In this document: positions 24,593 through 32,962 of the stretch, piece by piece | Layout of the letters: each line of letters begins with the position of its first letter | Position numbering within the stretch: position 1 is the first letter of the stretch | Notes under the pieces: model-generated | What the model saw: only the letters and a program-made list of their open reading frames with translations | Databases searched by the model: none | Told to the model about the DNA's origin: nothing | Translations under genes and position numbers: made by a program | Assembly: GCF_945873775.1 (NCBI RefSeq) | Contig: NZ_CAMCEC010000021.1 | Span: 1-40,838 of the forward strand | Reading direction: 5' to 3' | DNA: 40,838 nt | DNA from: an uncultured Treponema sp. | GTDB lineage: Bacteria; Spirochaetota; Spirochaetia; Treponematales; Treponemataceae

Positions 24593-24636
24593 TTCCTGCG
24601 GTGGGGCTTATCATGCAATTGGTTTTGCCGCAGGAA
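24593..24636 (+). other. Intercistronic hairpin 2 before the permease genes
   Basis: TTCCTGCGG (24593-24601) pairs perfectly with CCGCAGGAA (24628-24636) around a 26-base loop. No U-tract follows. Its position just before the permease leader suggests control of mRNA stability or of the ratio between binding protein and permeases. Confidence 0.6.
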
Positions 24637-24663
24637 TGCCTTTCAATTCTTCAGAGGTGAAAA

Positions 24664-25512
24664 ATGAAAAAACCATTGGCGGGGTATTTCCCTATATTTC
24701 TTTTGCCTACTTTGCTGGCATTTGCAATGTTTTTCGTGATTCCTTTTTTAATGGGAATCGGACTTTCTTTCACGGACTTTCCTACTGTTACAGATGCTAC
24801 TTGGGTTGGCTTTGCGAACTATATCAAGGCTTTTACCGCGGACAATGAATTTATTCACGCTCTGGGTTTTACTTCATTATTCACTGTTGTTTCAATTGTA
24901 ACTGTAAATGTTTTTGCATTCAGCCTTGCGGTTCTTCTTACAAGGGAACTTAAAGGAGTTTCGATTTTCCGCTCGATTTTCTTTATGCCGAACTTAATTG
25001 GCGGAATCGTTTTGGGATATATTTGGAATCTTCTTATAAACGGCGTTCTTTCGCACTTTGGAATGGACATAACTTTTAAGACGCAGTTTGGTTTTTGGGG
25101 ACTTGTAATCCTTACAAACTGGCAGCTCATCGGATATATGATGGTAATTTACATTGCCGGACTTCAGAATATTCCGAATGATCTGATTGAGGCGGCTCAG
25201 ATTGACGGAGCTTCTTCAATGACTGTCCTTTTCAAGATAAAAATTCCAATGGTAATGCCTTCAATTACAATTTGTACTTTCCTTACGCTTACAAACACAT
25301 TCAAGATGTTTGACCAGAACTTGGCATTGACAGCCGGCGCTCCAGAAAAAACAACTGAGATGCTTGCTTTGAACATATATAACGCTTTCTACGGACGCAA
25401 TATGCACTGGCACGGAGTTGGACAGGCTAAGGCTGTTGTTTTCTTCATTATAGTTGCGGCTATTGCATTTATTCAGCTTAAGCTTACAAACCAGAAGGAG
25501 GTTGAACAATGA
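24664..25512 (+). CDS. Sugar ABC importer permease, MalF-like
   Basis: A 282-residue inner-membrane permease with six predicted membrane segments. The EAA loop reads EAAQIDGASSMTVLFKIKIPMVMP, and FNANLIGGIVLGYIW-like FMPNLIGGIVLGYIWN precedes it, as in MalF/UgpA-type CUT1 permeases. The ATG follows a GAGGTG ribosome site. It overlaps the next permease gene by 4 bases. No ATPase gene lies in this operon. Confidence 0.9.
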   Translation: MKKPLAGYFPIFLLPTLLAFAMFFVIPFLMGIGLSFTDFPTVTDATWVGFANYIKAFTADNEFIHALGFTSLFTVVSIVTVNVFAFSLAVLLTRELKGVSIFRSIFFMPNLIGGIVLGYIWNLLINGVLSHFGMDITFKTQFGFWGLVILTNWQLIGYMMVIYIAGLQNIPNDLIEAAQIDGASSMTVLFKIKIPMVMPSITICTFLTLTNTFKMFDQNLALTAGAPEKTTEMLALNIYNAFYGRNMHWHGVGQAKAVVFFIIVAAIAFIQLKLTNQKEVEQ

Positions 25513-26354
25513 CACTTTCAAAGCAGAAGACCTGCAGCAACACAATAGCTTTTGTTTTTCTTTGCTTGCTTTCGGCTATATTTTTAATTCCGATTTTGCT
25601 TGTTTTGCTCAATTCCTTTAAGTCTCGCCTTTATATTTCAAGTTCGCCGTTTGCAATGCCGAACTCAGAGACTTTCGTTGGTTTTGAAAATTACCTGAAC
25701 GGACTTTCGTCTTCGGGATTCTTTATTTCGTTTATCCGCTCTGTGTGGGTTTCAATTGCTTCGGTTCTTGTGATTATTGTCTGCACATCAATGGCTTCCT
25801 GGTTCATTGTCCGTGTAAAAAACAAATTTACAAAGGCAATTTATTTCCTGTTTGCATTCAGCATGATTGTTCCGTTCCAGATGGTTATGTACACAATGAC
25901 TTTCATTGTAAACAGAATCAGCTTTGACAATGTTTTTGGAATTGTCTTTGTTTACCTTGGATTCGGAGCCGGACTTTCTGTGTTTATGTTTACGGGATTT
26001 GTAAAGGCTGTTCCGCTTGAAATTGAAGAAGCTGCTGAAATTGACGGCTGCAATCCGCTTCAGACTTTCTTCCTTGTTGTTTTCCCGATTCTAAAGCCTA
26101 CTATTATTACGGTTTCAATCTTGAATTCGATGTGGGTTTGGAACGACTATTTGCTTCCTTATCTTATTTTGGGAACTGACCACAAAACTGTTCCTGTTGC
26201 AATTCAGATTGCAATGCAGGGAGCTTACGGCGCAACTGATTACGGCGGATTCATGGCGATGCTTGTTCTTGCGATTATTCCGATTGTAATTTTCTACATT
26301 GCTTCGCAGAAATACATTATAAAAGGCGTAATTTCCGGGGCGGTAAAAGGCTAA
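25509..26354 (+). CDS. Sugar ABC importer permease, MalG-like
   Basis: A 281-residue permease with six membrane segments and the EAA loop EEAAEIDGCNPLQTFFLVV followed by FPILKPT. The ending KYIIKGVISGAVKG is the usual MalG-type C-terminus. AGGAGG lies within the end of the preceding gene, directly before the ATG, and the two genes overlap by 4 bases. Together with its partner it forms the membrane channel of a CUT1 sugar importer. Confidence 0.9.
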   Translation: MTLSKQKTCSNTIAFVFLCLLSAIFLIPILLVLLNSFKSRLYISSSPFAMPNSETFVGFENYLNGLSSSGFFISFIRSVWVSIASVLVIIVCTSMASWFIVRVKNKFTKAIYFLFAFSMIVPFQMVMYTMTFIVNRISFDNVFGIVFVYLGFGAGLSVFMFTGFVKAVPLEIEEAAEIDGCNPLQTFFLVVFPILKPTIITVSILNSMWVWNDYLLPYLILGTDHKTVPVAIQIAMQGAYGATDYGGFMAMLVLAIIPIVIFYIASQKYIIKGVISGAVKG

Positions 26355-26372
26355 GGACACATTCAGGCTTGA

Positions 26373-26392
26373 GGGCGGATTTCCGCTCTTTT
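26373..26392 (+). other. Hairpin with short U-run between permease and regulator genes
   Basis: GGGCGG (26373-26378), loop ATTT, CCGCTC (26383-26388), one wobble pair, then four U residues. It may reduce read-through into the lacI-type gene; a weak attenuator is the best reading. Confidence 0.45.
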
Positions 26393-26447
26393 GCCGTATT
26401 GCTTTTAAGGTAAAAACAGCTTATTTAAAAATGCAGGAAGGTTTTAT

Positions 26448-27485
26448 ATGACAATCAAGGATATTGCTAGAGAGTGTGGCTGCGCCGTTGGAACTGTTTC
26501 GCGTGTTTTAAATAATCAGGCTTACGTAAGCGATGAAATGCGCAAGAAAGTTCTGGAAGTTGTAGCCAAGCATGACTTTGTTCTTAATAAAAACGCAAAG
26601 GAACTTAAATCCCGCGGAAGCAAGACAATTGTGATTATTGTAAAAGGAACAAACAATATGCTTTTTTACAATATTCTTGAGCTTATGCAAAAGCGGATTG
26701 AAAAACTTCCATACAATGCAAGCGTTGTTATTCTTGATGAATATGACAACGAGATTGTCGGTGAATACAGCAATGAAGCCCAGTGCGCCTTGAATATCTA
26801 CTACGAAAAAAAACCGCTCGGCTTTGTCTTTTTGGGCGGAAATCCAGAACGATTCAGCGAGGACTTTAAAAAAATAAAAGTGCCTTGCATTCTTATTACT
26901 ACCAAGCCAAAAAAAGAAGGCTTTGAAAATCTTTCAAGTGTAAGCACTGATGAATTTCAGGCTTCGCTTTATGTTGCCCGCTATTTTGTAAAGCACGGAC
27001 ACACAAAAATCGGGGTGATTGGCGGCGACTTTGAAAGTTCTGAAACTTCTAAAAACCGCTACGACGGATTTATTGAAGGCCTTGAGCTTGCAGGACTTGA
27101 TTTTGATTTTGAAAAATCTTACGTTACAACCCGCTACAGTTTTGAAGGCGGAGCTTCCGCGGCGGAAGAGCTTATAAAAAAATTTCCTGACTTGACTGCA
27201 ATTTTCTGTATGTCTGATGTTATGGCGATTGGAGCGTGCCGTAAACTTAAGCAGATGGGCTATTCAATTCCAGAAGATATTTCTATAATCGGATTCGACG
27301 GACTTTCCATTGCGGATTTTTATTGTCCTAGAATTACAACTGTAAAGCAGTCAAATGAGGATCTGGCTATACAAGGACTTAAAACTTTTATAGACTGCGT
27401 TGAAAAAAAAGCTCCGGCAGTTCATAAGATTATTCCGTTTGAATTTGTCGAAGGCGAAACTGTGAAATCAATTGTAAATAAATAA
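26448..27485 (+). CDS. LacI-family transcriptional regulator
   Basis: A 345-residue repressor. Residues 1-60 hold the LacI helix-turn-helix (MTIKDIARECGCAVGTVSRVLNN) and a hinge helix (NAKELKSRG) whose Leu is the lever that opens the central CG of the operator. The rest is a periplasmic-binding-like effector domain, with FCMSDVMAIGACR and PEDISIIGFDGLSIADF typical of the family. It lies between the permeases and malQ. The perfect palindrome at 23128-23141 is the likely binding site, giving sugar-induced control of its own operon. Confidence 0.9.
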   Translation: MTIKDIARECGCAVGTVSRVLNNQAYVSDEMRKKVLEVVAKHDFVLNKNAKELKSRGSKTIVIIVKGTNNMLFYNILELMQKRIEKLPYNASVVILDEYDNEIVGEYSNEAQCALNIYYEKKPLGFVFLGGNPERFSEDFKKIKVPCILITTKPKKEGFENLSSVSTDEFQASLYVARYFVKHGHTKIGVIGGDFESSETSKNRYDGFIEGLELAGLDFDFEKSYVTTRYSFEGGASAAEELIKKFPDLTAIFCMSDVMAIGACRKLKQMGYSIPEDISIIGFDGLSIADFYCPRITTVKQSNEDLAIQGLKTFIDCVEKKAPAVHKIIPFEFVEGETVKSIVNK

Positions 27486-27508
27486 ATTTAATATTTACGA
27501 GGAAATAT

Positions 27509-28993
27509 ATGTTGAACAAACGTGCTTGCGGTGTGCTGATGCACATTTCATCTTTACCTGGAAAAACAGGAATTGGAACAATGGGCAAAAACGCCTATGA
27601 GTTTGTTGATTATCTGAAAAGCGCAGACCAAAAGTACTGGCAGATTCTTCCGGTTTGCCCTACAAGCTATGGAGATTCGCCTTACCAGAGCTTTTCTACT
27701 TTTGCCGGAAATCCTTATTTTATTGATTTTGACTTTTTGGCGGAGCAGGGATTTTTGCAGAAATCCGACTACGAAAATGTAAACTGGGGCGGCAACGAGC
27801 GTTATGTGGACTACGGAACACTTTATATTGAACGCCATAAAGTTTTTTCAATAATCCAGAAAAATTTCAACAAAAACATTCCATCTGACTTTGATTCTTT
27901 CTGTGCTGAAAATGCGTTTTGGCTTGAAGACTATTCGCTTTTTATGGCGATAAAAGATGCGCACGGTGGAATCGCGTTTGACTTTTGGGAAGAAGACATT
28001 CGCTGCAGAAAGCCAGATGCCCTTGATGCTTGGAAAAAGAAATCTGCGGAACGTATGCAGTACTACAAAATGCTTCAGTATTTCTTCTTTAAGCAGTGGT
28101 ACGCCCTTAAAAAATATGCGAATGAAAAAGGAATTCAAATTATAGGCGATATTCCGATTTATGTTGCGGCAGACAGTTCAGATGTTTGGTCAAATCCAAG
28201 CCAGTTTATGCTTGACGAAAATTACAAGCCAATTGAAGTTGCCGGCTGCCCTCCAGATGGTTTTTCTGCGGACGGTCAGCTTTGGGGAAATCCTGTATAC
28301 AACTGGGAATACATGAAGCAGACTGATTACGCCTGGTGGAAAAAACGCCTTGAAAAAAGCATGGCGATTTACGATGTTATAAGAATTGACCATTTCCGCG
28401 GATTTGATTCTTTCTATTGTATTCCTTATGGCTCTACAAATGCGAAAGTTGGCGTTTGGCGTCAGGGACCGGGAATGGATTTGTTCAATTCTCTTAAAAA
28501 GCAGTTTGGCGAAATGCCTGTTATTGCGGAAGACCTTGGATTTCTTACAGACAGCGTAAAGCAGCTTTTAAAGGATTCAGGATTCCCTGGAATGAAAGTT
28601 CTTCAGTTTGCATTTGATTCACGTGAGACAAGCGACTACATTCCTTACCGCTACACACAGAATTGCGTTGTTTACACAGGAACTCATGACAACGACACAA
28701 TTCTTGGCTGGACAGAAACTGCCGCGAAAAAAGACGTAGAAAATGCAAAAGAATATCTTCGTGTAAAAGAAAACCGCGATGTTGTAAAAGAAATGATGAT
28801 TGCCGCAATGTCAAGCGTTGCAAATACTTGCATTCTTACTATGCAGGATTTGATTGGACTTGGCAAAGAAGCCCGCATGAATATTCCGTCAACAGTCGGA
28901 AACAACTGGAAATGGCGCGCAACAAAAGAGCAGTTTTCAGAAGATTCCAAGAATTTCCTTGCGCACTTTACGCATCTTTACGGAAGAGCTTAA
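27509..28993 (+). CDS. malQ: 4-alpha-glucanotransferase (GH77)
   Basis: A 494-residue amylomaltase of the short GH77 form without the N-terminal extension of E. coli MalQ. Start motif RACGVLMHISSLPGKTGIG is typical. The catalytic nucleophile Asp is in IRIDHFRGF, the acid/base Glu in VIAEDLGF, and the transition-state Asp in TGTHDNDT. It moves alpha-1,4-glucan segments between malto-oligosaccharides in the cytoplasm, releasing glucose. It is the last gene of the sugar operon, 23 bases after the regulator with a GAGGA ribosome site, and supports a malto-oligosaccharide substrate for the importer. Confidence 0.93.
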   Translation: MLNKRACGVLMHISSLPGKTGIGTMGKNAYEFVDYLKSADQKYWQILPVCPTSYGDSPYQSFSTFAGNPYFIDFDFLAEQGFLQKSDYENVNWGGNERYVDYGTLYIERHKVFSIIQKNFNKNIPSDFDSFCAENAFWLEDYSLFMAIKDAHGGIAFDFWEEDIRCRKPDALDAWKKKSAERMQYYKMLQYFFFKQWYALKKYANEKGIQIIGDIPIYVAADSSDVWSNPSQFMLDENYKPIEVAGCPPDGFSADGQLWGNPVYNWEYMKQTDYAWWKKRLEKSMAIYDVIRIDHFRGFDSFYCIPYGSTNAKVGVWRQGPGMDLFNSLKKQFGEMPVIAEDLGFLTDSVKQLLKDSGFPGMKVLQFAFDSRETSDYIPYRYTQNCVVYTGTHDNDTILGWTETAAKKDVENAKEYLRVKENRDVVKEMMIAAMSSVANTCILTMQDLIGLGKEARMNIPSTVGNNWKWRATKEQFSEDSKNFLAHFTHLYGRA

Positions 28994-29015
28994 TTTTTAA
29001 AGCGCAACTGAATAT

Positions 29016-29061
29016 TCCCCGTGCAGAATTTAAATTTTTGTTTTGCGCGGGGATTTTTTTT
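29016..29061 (+). terminator. Rho-independent terminator of the sugar operon
   Basis: TCCCCGTGC (29016-29024) pairs with GCGCGGGGA (29045-29053), one wobble pair, followed by eight T residues (29054-29061). Strong and well placed, 22 bases after the malQ stop. Confidence 0.85.
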
Positions 29062-29082
29062 GCAAAGTTGAGTTTTACAACA

Positions 29083-29110
29083 GATTGCCGTGTCAAGCAC
29101 GGCAATGACA
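29083..29110 (+). repeat. Intergenic palindrome, 9-5-9 family
   Basis: G + stem 29084-29092 / loop TCAAG / stem 29098-29106 + GACA, all pairs perfect. A right-half remnant (GGAATGACAGTTA) follows at about 29125-29137. It lies between the operon terminator and the cellulase promoter. Confidence 0.85.
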
Positions 29111-29290
29111 ACCTTGTTAACATTGGAATGACAGTTAGGCAGCTATTTAGAAATTTGTTTTAATATCAAGATTTTATCAAGCATTTATATAAATTTTGTT
29201 AAATTTATATTTCAGACCTTTCTAATTTGCAAAAAGCGGATTATAATCTATTCCGAGTGTCAAATCAGCTTATATTTCATAGGAGCTTTT

Positions 29291-31450
29291 ATGAAAAAAC
29301 TGATTTTTTCTCTTTTGGTGGCATCGGCTTTGCTTGTTTCGTTTGCTTTTGGAAAATCCGCAAAAAACGAAGAGCCGGAAGAATCTGAGCCAACTTCAAA
29401 TCTTATAAAAAACGGAGATTTCAGCAAAGGAAAAAAATTCTGGGATATGTTCCTTTCAAATGGAAGCGCGGATCAGCTTGTAACTGAAAACGGCGAAATG
29501 GAAATCCGCATAAAAAATCCCGGACCTTATGAATATGCAATTCAGCCGTATTTTGACGGATTTTCTTTGTACAAGGGCGGCGTTTACAAATATTCTTTTG
29601 ACGTTCATTCTTCTATAGAAAGAACTTTTGAATGGCGGCTTCAGGTGAACGGAAGAGATTACCACGCTTATGTTGGCGGCTGGGATTCTGTGGGAAAAGA
29701 AACCAAGCACATTGAATCTACATTTACAATGCGTGAGCCTACAGATTTTTCTCCGCGGCTTGTTTTGAATGTTGGAATGGGAAAAGGTTGCCCGAAAGAC
29801 ATGAAGGGACATTCAATTTTCTTTGATAACTTTGATCTTGAGCTTGTTGACGCTTCTGGAATTACTGAAATTGTTACTTCAACAACGACTTCAAATGTCA
29901 ATTTGAACCAGCTGGGGTATTTGCCTTCCGCAAAGAAAACTGCTGTTGTCCGTTCAAAGAAAAGAGCGAAAATTTCTGGAACTTTTGATGTTATAGACAC
30001 AAAAACTGAAGCTGTTGTTTTTTCCGGTAAGCTGAAAAATGCAAAATTTAATGAAGCTTCTGGCGAGCAGACTGCAATTGCGGATTTTTCAAAACTTTCC
30101 GCGGAAGGAACTTACAAAATCAAGGCTGGAAAATACGGCGAGTCATTCGAGTTTAAAATTGCAAACAATATTTACGATGGAATTTTAAAAAGCGCAATAA
30201 GATTTTTTTATCTGCAAAGATGCGGAACAAAAGTTCAGGATGCGGATTTTGGTCACCCGGAATGCCACACAACGCGCGCAGTTGTTTACGGCAATGTTGA
30301 AACTTCTTACGATGTGAACGGCGGCTGGCACGATGCCGGCGACTACGGACGCTATGTTGTTCCTGCCGCAAAGGCTGCCTGCGACCTGATGCTTGCCTAT
30401 GAGCACAACAAAAATGCGTTTGCTTCTGAAAATATTCTTGATGAAATAAAATACGAGCTTGACTGGATGCTTAAAATGCAAATTCCAGAAACCGGGGCTG
30501 TGTTCCATAAAGTTTCTTGCAGAGAATTTCCTGGAGAAGTTATGCCGCAGGACGAAAAAGACAGACTCGTTTTGTGTCCTGTTTCAACTGCCGCTACTGC
30601 TGATTTTGCCGCTGCAATGGCAATGGCTTCAAGAATTTTCAAAGAATATGAGGAAAGCGCAAAATATTCCGATGCCGCAAAAAAGGCATGGGGCTATCTT
30701 GAAAAAACTCCTTTTGACGGAAAAGGTTTTACAAATCCGATTTTGTTTACAACCGGAGCTTACAATGATTCGCAGGATGCTGATGAAAGATTTTGGGCGC
30801 TTGCAGAGCTTTATAAAACTTTTGGGGACGAAAAATATCTTGAGCTTTTAAAAGTTTATGATCCGTTTGAAATCGGACAGGATCTTGGTTGGCAGCAGGT
30901 TGGGCTTTACGGACTTTTTGAATATCTTTCAAGTGATGCTCCAAAAGATTCATTTTATCAAAAAGTACAAAAGGCGTTTCTTTCAAAGACTAATGAAAAA
31001 CTCAAGAATGTTGCCGCGGATTCTTACGATGTTTCACTTTCAATGTATGAATATGTCTGGGGAAGTAATATGGGAGTCGCAAACAACGGAATGCTTTTCT
31101 TGCTGGCGGACAGAATTTCTCCAAACAAAAAATACAAAGAAGCTGCAAAATGCCAGATTGACTATTTGCTTGGAAAAAATACAACTTCGTACTGTTTTGT
31201 AACTGGATTTGGAACACTTTCTCCGATTCTTCCGCACCACAGACCTTCGCAAGTTGCCAAAAAGCCTATGCCGGGAATGCTTGTAGGCGGCCCTGACTCA
31301 AAGCTTGAAGATCCTTTTGCGCGTGCAAATCTTTCTGACGCTCCTTATGCTGCCTGCTACATAGACAGTGTTCAAAGTTATTCATGCAACGAAGTTACAA
31401 TTTACTGGAATTCGCCGCTTGTTTATTTGATTTCAGGCTGCATGGAATAA
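29291..31450 (+). CDS. Secreted GH9 endoglucanase with N-terminal CBM4/9-like module
   Basis: A 719-residue exported glycoside hydrolase. A signal peptide of about 21 residues (ending FAFG) lacks a lipobox. Residues about 36-187 form a CBM4/9-like module (SNLIKNGDFSKGKKFW through IFFDNFDLELVD). Residues about 203-290 are the Ig-like CelD_N domain (VNLNQLGYLP). Residues about 295-715 are the GH9 barrel. The catalytic base Asp is in WHDAGDYGRY (about 345-352), the conserved HHRP lies near 656, and the acid Glu is in CNEVTIYWNSP (about 700). It should cleave beta-1,4-glucans such as cellulose or mixed-linkage glucan. AGGAG precedes the ATG; a TATAAT lies at 29242-29247 but no good -35, suggesting an activator. 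Confidence 0.92.
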   Translation: MKKLIFSLLVASALLVSFAFGKSAKNEEPEESEPTSNLIKNGDFSKGKKFWDMFLSNGSADQLVTENGEMEIRIKNPGPYEYAIQPYFDGFSLYKGGVYKYSFDVHSSIERTFEWRLQVNGRDYHAYVGGWDSVGKETKHIESTFTMREPTDFSPRLVLNVGMGKGCPKDMKGHSIFFDNFDLELVDASGITEIVTSTTTSNVNLNQLGYLPSAKKTAVVRSKKRAKISGTFDVIDTKTEAVVFSGKLKNAKFNEASGEQTAIADFSKLSAEGTYKIKAGKYGESFEFKIANNIYDGILKSAIRFFYLQRCGTKVQDADFGHPECHTTRAVVYGNVETSYDVNGGWHDAGDYGRYVVPAAKAACDLMLAYEHNKNAFASENILDEIKYELDWMLKMQIPETGAVFHKVSCREFPGEVMPQDEKDRLVLCPVSTAATADFAAAMAMASRIFKEYEESAKYSDAAKKAWGYLEKTPFDGKGFTNPILFTTGAYNDSQDADERFWALAELYKTFGDEKYLELLKVYDPFEIGQDLGWQQVGLYGLFEYLSSDAPKDSFYQKVQKAFLSKTNEKLKNVAADSYDVSLSMYEYVWGSNMGVANNGMLFLLADRISPNKKYKEAAKCQIDYLLGKNTTSYCFVTGFGTLSPILPHHRPSQVAKKPMPGMLVGGPDSKLEDPFARANLSDAPYAACYIDSVQSYSCNEVTIYWNSPLVYLISGCME

Positions 31451-31461
31451 AAGAGCTTAAA

Positions 31462-31490
31462 AAACTGTCGTGTAAAAAGTACGGCAGTTT
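31462..31490 (+). other. Hairpin between the GH9 gene and the HD-GYP gene
   Basis: AAACTGTCGT (31462-31471) pairs with ACGGCAGTTT (31481-31490), one wobble, around a 9-base loop. The following T-run is too short for a confident terminator, so read-through from the cellulase gene into the HD-GYP gene is likely. Confidence 0.5.
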
Positions 31491-31510
31491 ATCATGGAAA
31501 AGATGCTGCT

Positions 31511-32836
31511 ATGAAAAAGTTCTTAAAGAAAATTTATATAGTTCTTCTCGCAGTTTCGTTTGTGGCTGTAACAGTCGGATTTTTTATATTCGCCACAACA
31601 AAGGAATTTATTACCGAAAATGATATTTCTCCAGATGTTCAGTTTTCAATAGGAAAACGTCAGCTAAAAGGCGATGTCTGGACAACTTATGTTCCTTACA
31701 TTGCTTCTATTCATCCGGGAAAAGGAAATCTTACAGGCAGAATTTACACTGGAGTTGTAAAAAATCTTAACAAGCGCGCAATAAAAGACTGGAGCGTGGA
31801 AATAAACATAACGCAGCCTTGCTATCTGAACAATGCCTGGAACGGATTTGTTGAAATTTACAAAAGCCGGGCTGAAAAAAATCCGTCTCAGCCTTTAATA
31901 GACTTAAAAAAAGCGAAGGAATCTGACTTTTCAATTAGGACAATAAAAAATCTGAACAACATTCTTATTCCGCTTGATCCTGGAAGCAGAATTGTTTTTT
32001 ATCCAAGCATAGAAAAATATATTCCGGGCAGAGTGCAGGATGTGAACAGCATTTCCATGGGCTTTGTTTTCTACACAGAAGATACAGACAGCTTAATGAA
32101 ATTCAAATCTTGGAAAGTAAATTACAAGTTTGAAAATGATTTATTTTACCGTCCGTTTTTCTATGCCTTTTTGCTTTTTTACATAATGTGGCTTTGTCTT
32201 GTGATTTCAAGAATCAGGCTTCATTCGATAAGGCTTGCAAAAGAAAGGGAGCGCGAGCACGACAGGCTTACTCTTGAGCAGGTAATAAAAGCGTTTACAA
32301 AATTTATCGATGCCAAGGACATTTACACAGGCGGACACTCTGAACGCGTTGCAAAATACTCGTATATGCTTGCAAAGGAAATGGGCAAGTCCAGCGATGA
32401 ATGTCTTAATGCCTATTATTGCGGACTTTTCCATGACTGCGGAAAAATCGCTATTCCTGACGAAATTATAAGAAAGCCTGAAAAGCTTACTGATGATGAA
32501 TACAAGCTTATGCAAAGCCACACAACAACAGGCTACAATCTTCTAAAGGAACTTACATTGATTCCAGACGCTTGCCTTGCCGCCCTTTATCACCACGAGC
32601 GCATTGATGGCACAGGATACCCTAAAGGCCTTAAAGGAAATGAAATTCCTGAAATTGTGCGCATTATTTCTGTTGCTGATGTTTTTGACTGCATGAGCCA
32701 AGACCGCTGCTATATAAAGGCTTTTCCGCTGGAAAAAATTATAGAGGACTTTAAGATGAACAGCGGCAAGCAGTTTGACCCTGATGTTGTAAAAGCGTTC
32801 CTGAGCCTTGCAGAAAAAGGCGCGTTCAAGGTTTAA
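31511..32836 (+). CDS. Membrane HD-GYP phosphodiesterase with extracytoplasmic CBM2-like sensor domain
   Basis: A 441-residue protein. TM1 spans residues about 7-29; an outer domain covers about 37-200; TM2 spans about 216-240; a short charged linker leads to an HD-GYP domain (about 255-438). The domain keeps HDCGKI (about 307), HHERIDGTGYPKGL (about 361) and DVFDCMSQDR, so c-di-GMP hydrolysis is expected. The outer domain resembles a type 2 cellulose-binding module: VKNLNKRAIKDWSVEINI followed by NNAWNGFVEIY and IPLDPGSRIVF matches the order and the spaced tryptophans of CBM2a from Cellulomonas Cex, recalled from memory. It lies 60 bases after the GH9 cellulase gene. A role as glucan-contact sensor lowering c-di-GMP is an inference. 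Confidence 0.8.
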   Translation: MKKFLKKIYIVLLAVSFVAVTVGFFIFATTKEFITENDISPDVQFSIGKRQLKGDVWTTYVPYIASIHPGKGNLTGRIYTGVVKNLNKRAIKDWSVEINITQPCYLNNAWNGFVEIYKSRAEKNPSQPLIDLKKAKESDFSIRTIKNLNNILIPLDPGSRIVFYPSIEKYIPGRVQDVNSISMGFVFYTEDTDSLMKFKSWKVNYKFENDLFYRPFFYAFLLFYIMWLCLVISRIRLHSIRLAKEREREHDRLTLEQVIKAFTKFIDAKDIYTGGHSERVAKYSYMLAKEMGKSSDECLNAYYCGLFHDCGKIAIPDEIIRKPEKLTDDEYKLMQSHTTTGYNLLKELTLIPDACLAALYHHERIDGTGYPKGLKGNEIPEIVRIISVADVFDCMSQDRCYIKAFPLEKIIEDFKMNSGKQFDPDVVKAFLSLAEKGAFKV

Positions 32837-32962
32837 ATTTGTCCGGCTTGCTGCTTAAAAAGGTTGTTGTAAAAAAAATTGTGAAACATTAAAATATTTT
32901 CTTGTAAATTTTTCGCAAATAAAATCAACGCGGATTCATGCCGCGGCAAAAAGGAATATCTT

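Noticed and set aside
7861..29140. CRISPR array made of the palindromic repeats
   Set aside because: Copies are scattered, occur in both orientations, differ in stem sequence and lack regular spacers or cas genes.
31441..31510. Strong terminator isolating the HD-GYP gene from the cellulase gene
   Set aside because: The hairpin is good but its T-run is too short; I list it only as a hairpin and keep co-transcription possible.
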